Shown: positions 6,200-6,805 of the stretch, piece after piece
How the letters are laid out: the number at the start of each line of letters is the position of its first letter
Position numbering within the stretch: position 1 is the first letter of the stretch
Source: Candidatus Rifleibacteriota bacterium
Lineage (GTDB): Bacteria; Riflebacteria; Ozemobacteria; Ozemobacterales; Ozemobacteraceae
DNA length: 6,805 nucleotides
Direction of reading: 5' to 3'
NCBI GenBank assembly: GCA_029564115.1
Contig: JAKQQP010000492.1
Coordinates: forward strand, 1 to 6,805
Made by a program: the position numbers and the translations under genes
The notes under the pieces: generated by a model
Databases searched by the model: none
The model's input: the letters and a program-made list of their open reading frames with translations, nothing else
Told to the model about the DNA's origin: nothing

Positions 6200-6805
6200 T
6201 CAGTCTACTTTCCAGGCACTCCAGCGCGAAGACAGCGCCAGATTGTAACGCCTCGGGTCATATTTGCCGGTTTTCGGATGCAGAGACCCCAATGACGGGC
6301 GCAGTTTCGAGGCAACATAATCAACCATGACTTCGCCACGCATACGATGTTTGGCAAACTCGTTGGTGACCCAGTTCCCCTGTATATTCAGAGTGGTATT
6401 CGAACCCACATAGAGCCCCCGGTTGGTGAAAACTGAACCTTCGATCACAAAATCACCACTGTTAGTAACAATCAGACCGCCATTGCGCACTATCAGGCTG
6501 AAAACCGTCGGTTTTTCAGGTTCTTCGAGGTATTTTATGCTGCAGCCCAGGCTGACGTTACCAGAAACGACGATCATGCCCTTGCCGGTAACATAGAAGG
6601 TATCACCCTCCGGGGCAGTAAAAGGTTTGCTGTCAGTGCCAAGTGAGCCGGCAATGAAGGTTATGCCGTTGAGCTGCAGTGCCTTTTTGCCATCAATTGT
6701 AACCATGCGATTGGGAAGATCCTTGGCAAAGGTTTCGGCATCGGCATAGAAGTAGTTCGACTTCTTGGCATACTGCTCGGTGGCGTAAAAGTTGGCCGGC
6801 ATGTT
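6200..6805 (-). CDS. C-terminal part of a pilus-operon protein with beta-helix-like section
   Basis: The frame is open to the right edge. The ATG at 6802 is probably internal because the codon before it (AAC) continues the frame, so only about 201 C-terminal residues are visible (numbering here starts at that ATG). Residues about 66-147 show short, regularly spaced beta strands with Gly/Asn turns: GKGMIVVSGNVSL, FSLIVRNGGLIVTNSGDFVI, GSVFTNRGLYVGSNTTLNI, QGNWVTNE. This resembles solenoid or beta-helix folding. The C-terminus is basic and aromatic (YDPRRYNLALSSRWSAWKVD region, 181-200). The gene lies where a PilX/GspK-type partner often sits beside PilV and PilW, so a pilin-like N-terminus outside the window is plausible but not seen. 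The single visible cysteine is C87. Function is unknown; a surface or tip-exposed role is inference. Confidence 0.7.
   Translation of the reverse strand, partial: NMPANFYATEQYAKKSNYFYADAETFAKDLPNRMVTIDGKKALQLNGITFIAGSLGTDSKPFTAPEGDTFYVTGKGMIVVSGNVSLGCSIKYLEEPEKPTVFSLIVRNGGLIVTNSGDFVIEGSVFTNRGLYVGSNTTLNIQGNWVTNEFAKHRMRGEVMVDYVASKLRPSLGSLHPKTGKYDPRRYNLALSSRWSAWKVD

Overview
The window looks like chromosomal DNA of a free-living Gram-negative-type bacterium of moderate G+C content. Every gene I can support lies on the minus strand. The signs are a Sec-type secreted protein, a minor-pilin (type IV pilus or type II secretion) gene cluster, a very large polytopic inner-membrane protein, and good Shine-Dalgarno sites (AGGAGGA, AGGAGAG, AGGAGAA) with intrinsic terminators. 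Nothing suggests phage, plasmid or insertion-sequence content. The protein style (secreted Ala/Pro-rich proteins, pilins with unusual C-terminal parts, a small RRM protein) reminds me of deep-branching uncultured phyla such as Riflebacteria. That placement is a guess, not a demonstrated result.

Layout in the direction of transcription, from the right edge to the left. (1) 6200-6805 is the C-terminal part of a protein with a beta-helix-like section; its start lies outside the window. (2) 5726-6190 is a PilV/GspI-type minor pilin. (3) 4187-5707 is a PilW/GspJ-type minor pilin with an unusual charged helical tail of about 320 residues. These three genes are spaced 9 and 18 nt apart and probably form one operon that ends at an imperfect hairpin near 4101-4136. 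(4) 3364-4186 is an 823-nt stretch with no convincing gene, holding some inverted repeats and a possible promoter. (5) 2866-3363 is a small secreted protein made of one beta-rich domain between Ala/Pro/Thr/Glu-rich arms, followed by a strong terminator. (6) 2321-2596 is a small RRM RNA-binding protein with its own promoter and terminator. (7) 1-2147 is a DUF2339-family membrane protein cut by the left edge, with its own candidate extended -10 promoter.

Functionally, the three rightmost genes fit a pseudopilus or pilus-tip priming complex: PilV/GspI and PilW/GspJ-type proteins usually work together at the tip of the fibre, and the beta-helix-like protein sits where a PilX/GspK-type partner would be. 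The secreted protein, the RRM protein and the DUF2339 protein look like three independent transcription units with no evident shared pathway. The most unusual items are the tailed PilW/GspJ-like pilin, the beta-helix-like operon partner, and the repeat-armed secreted domain.
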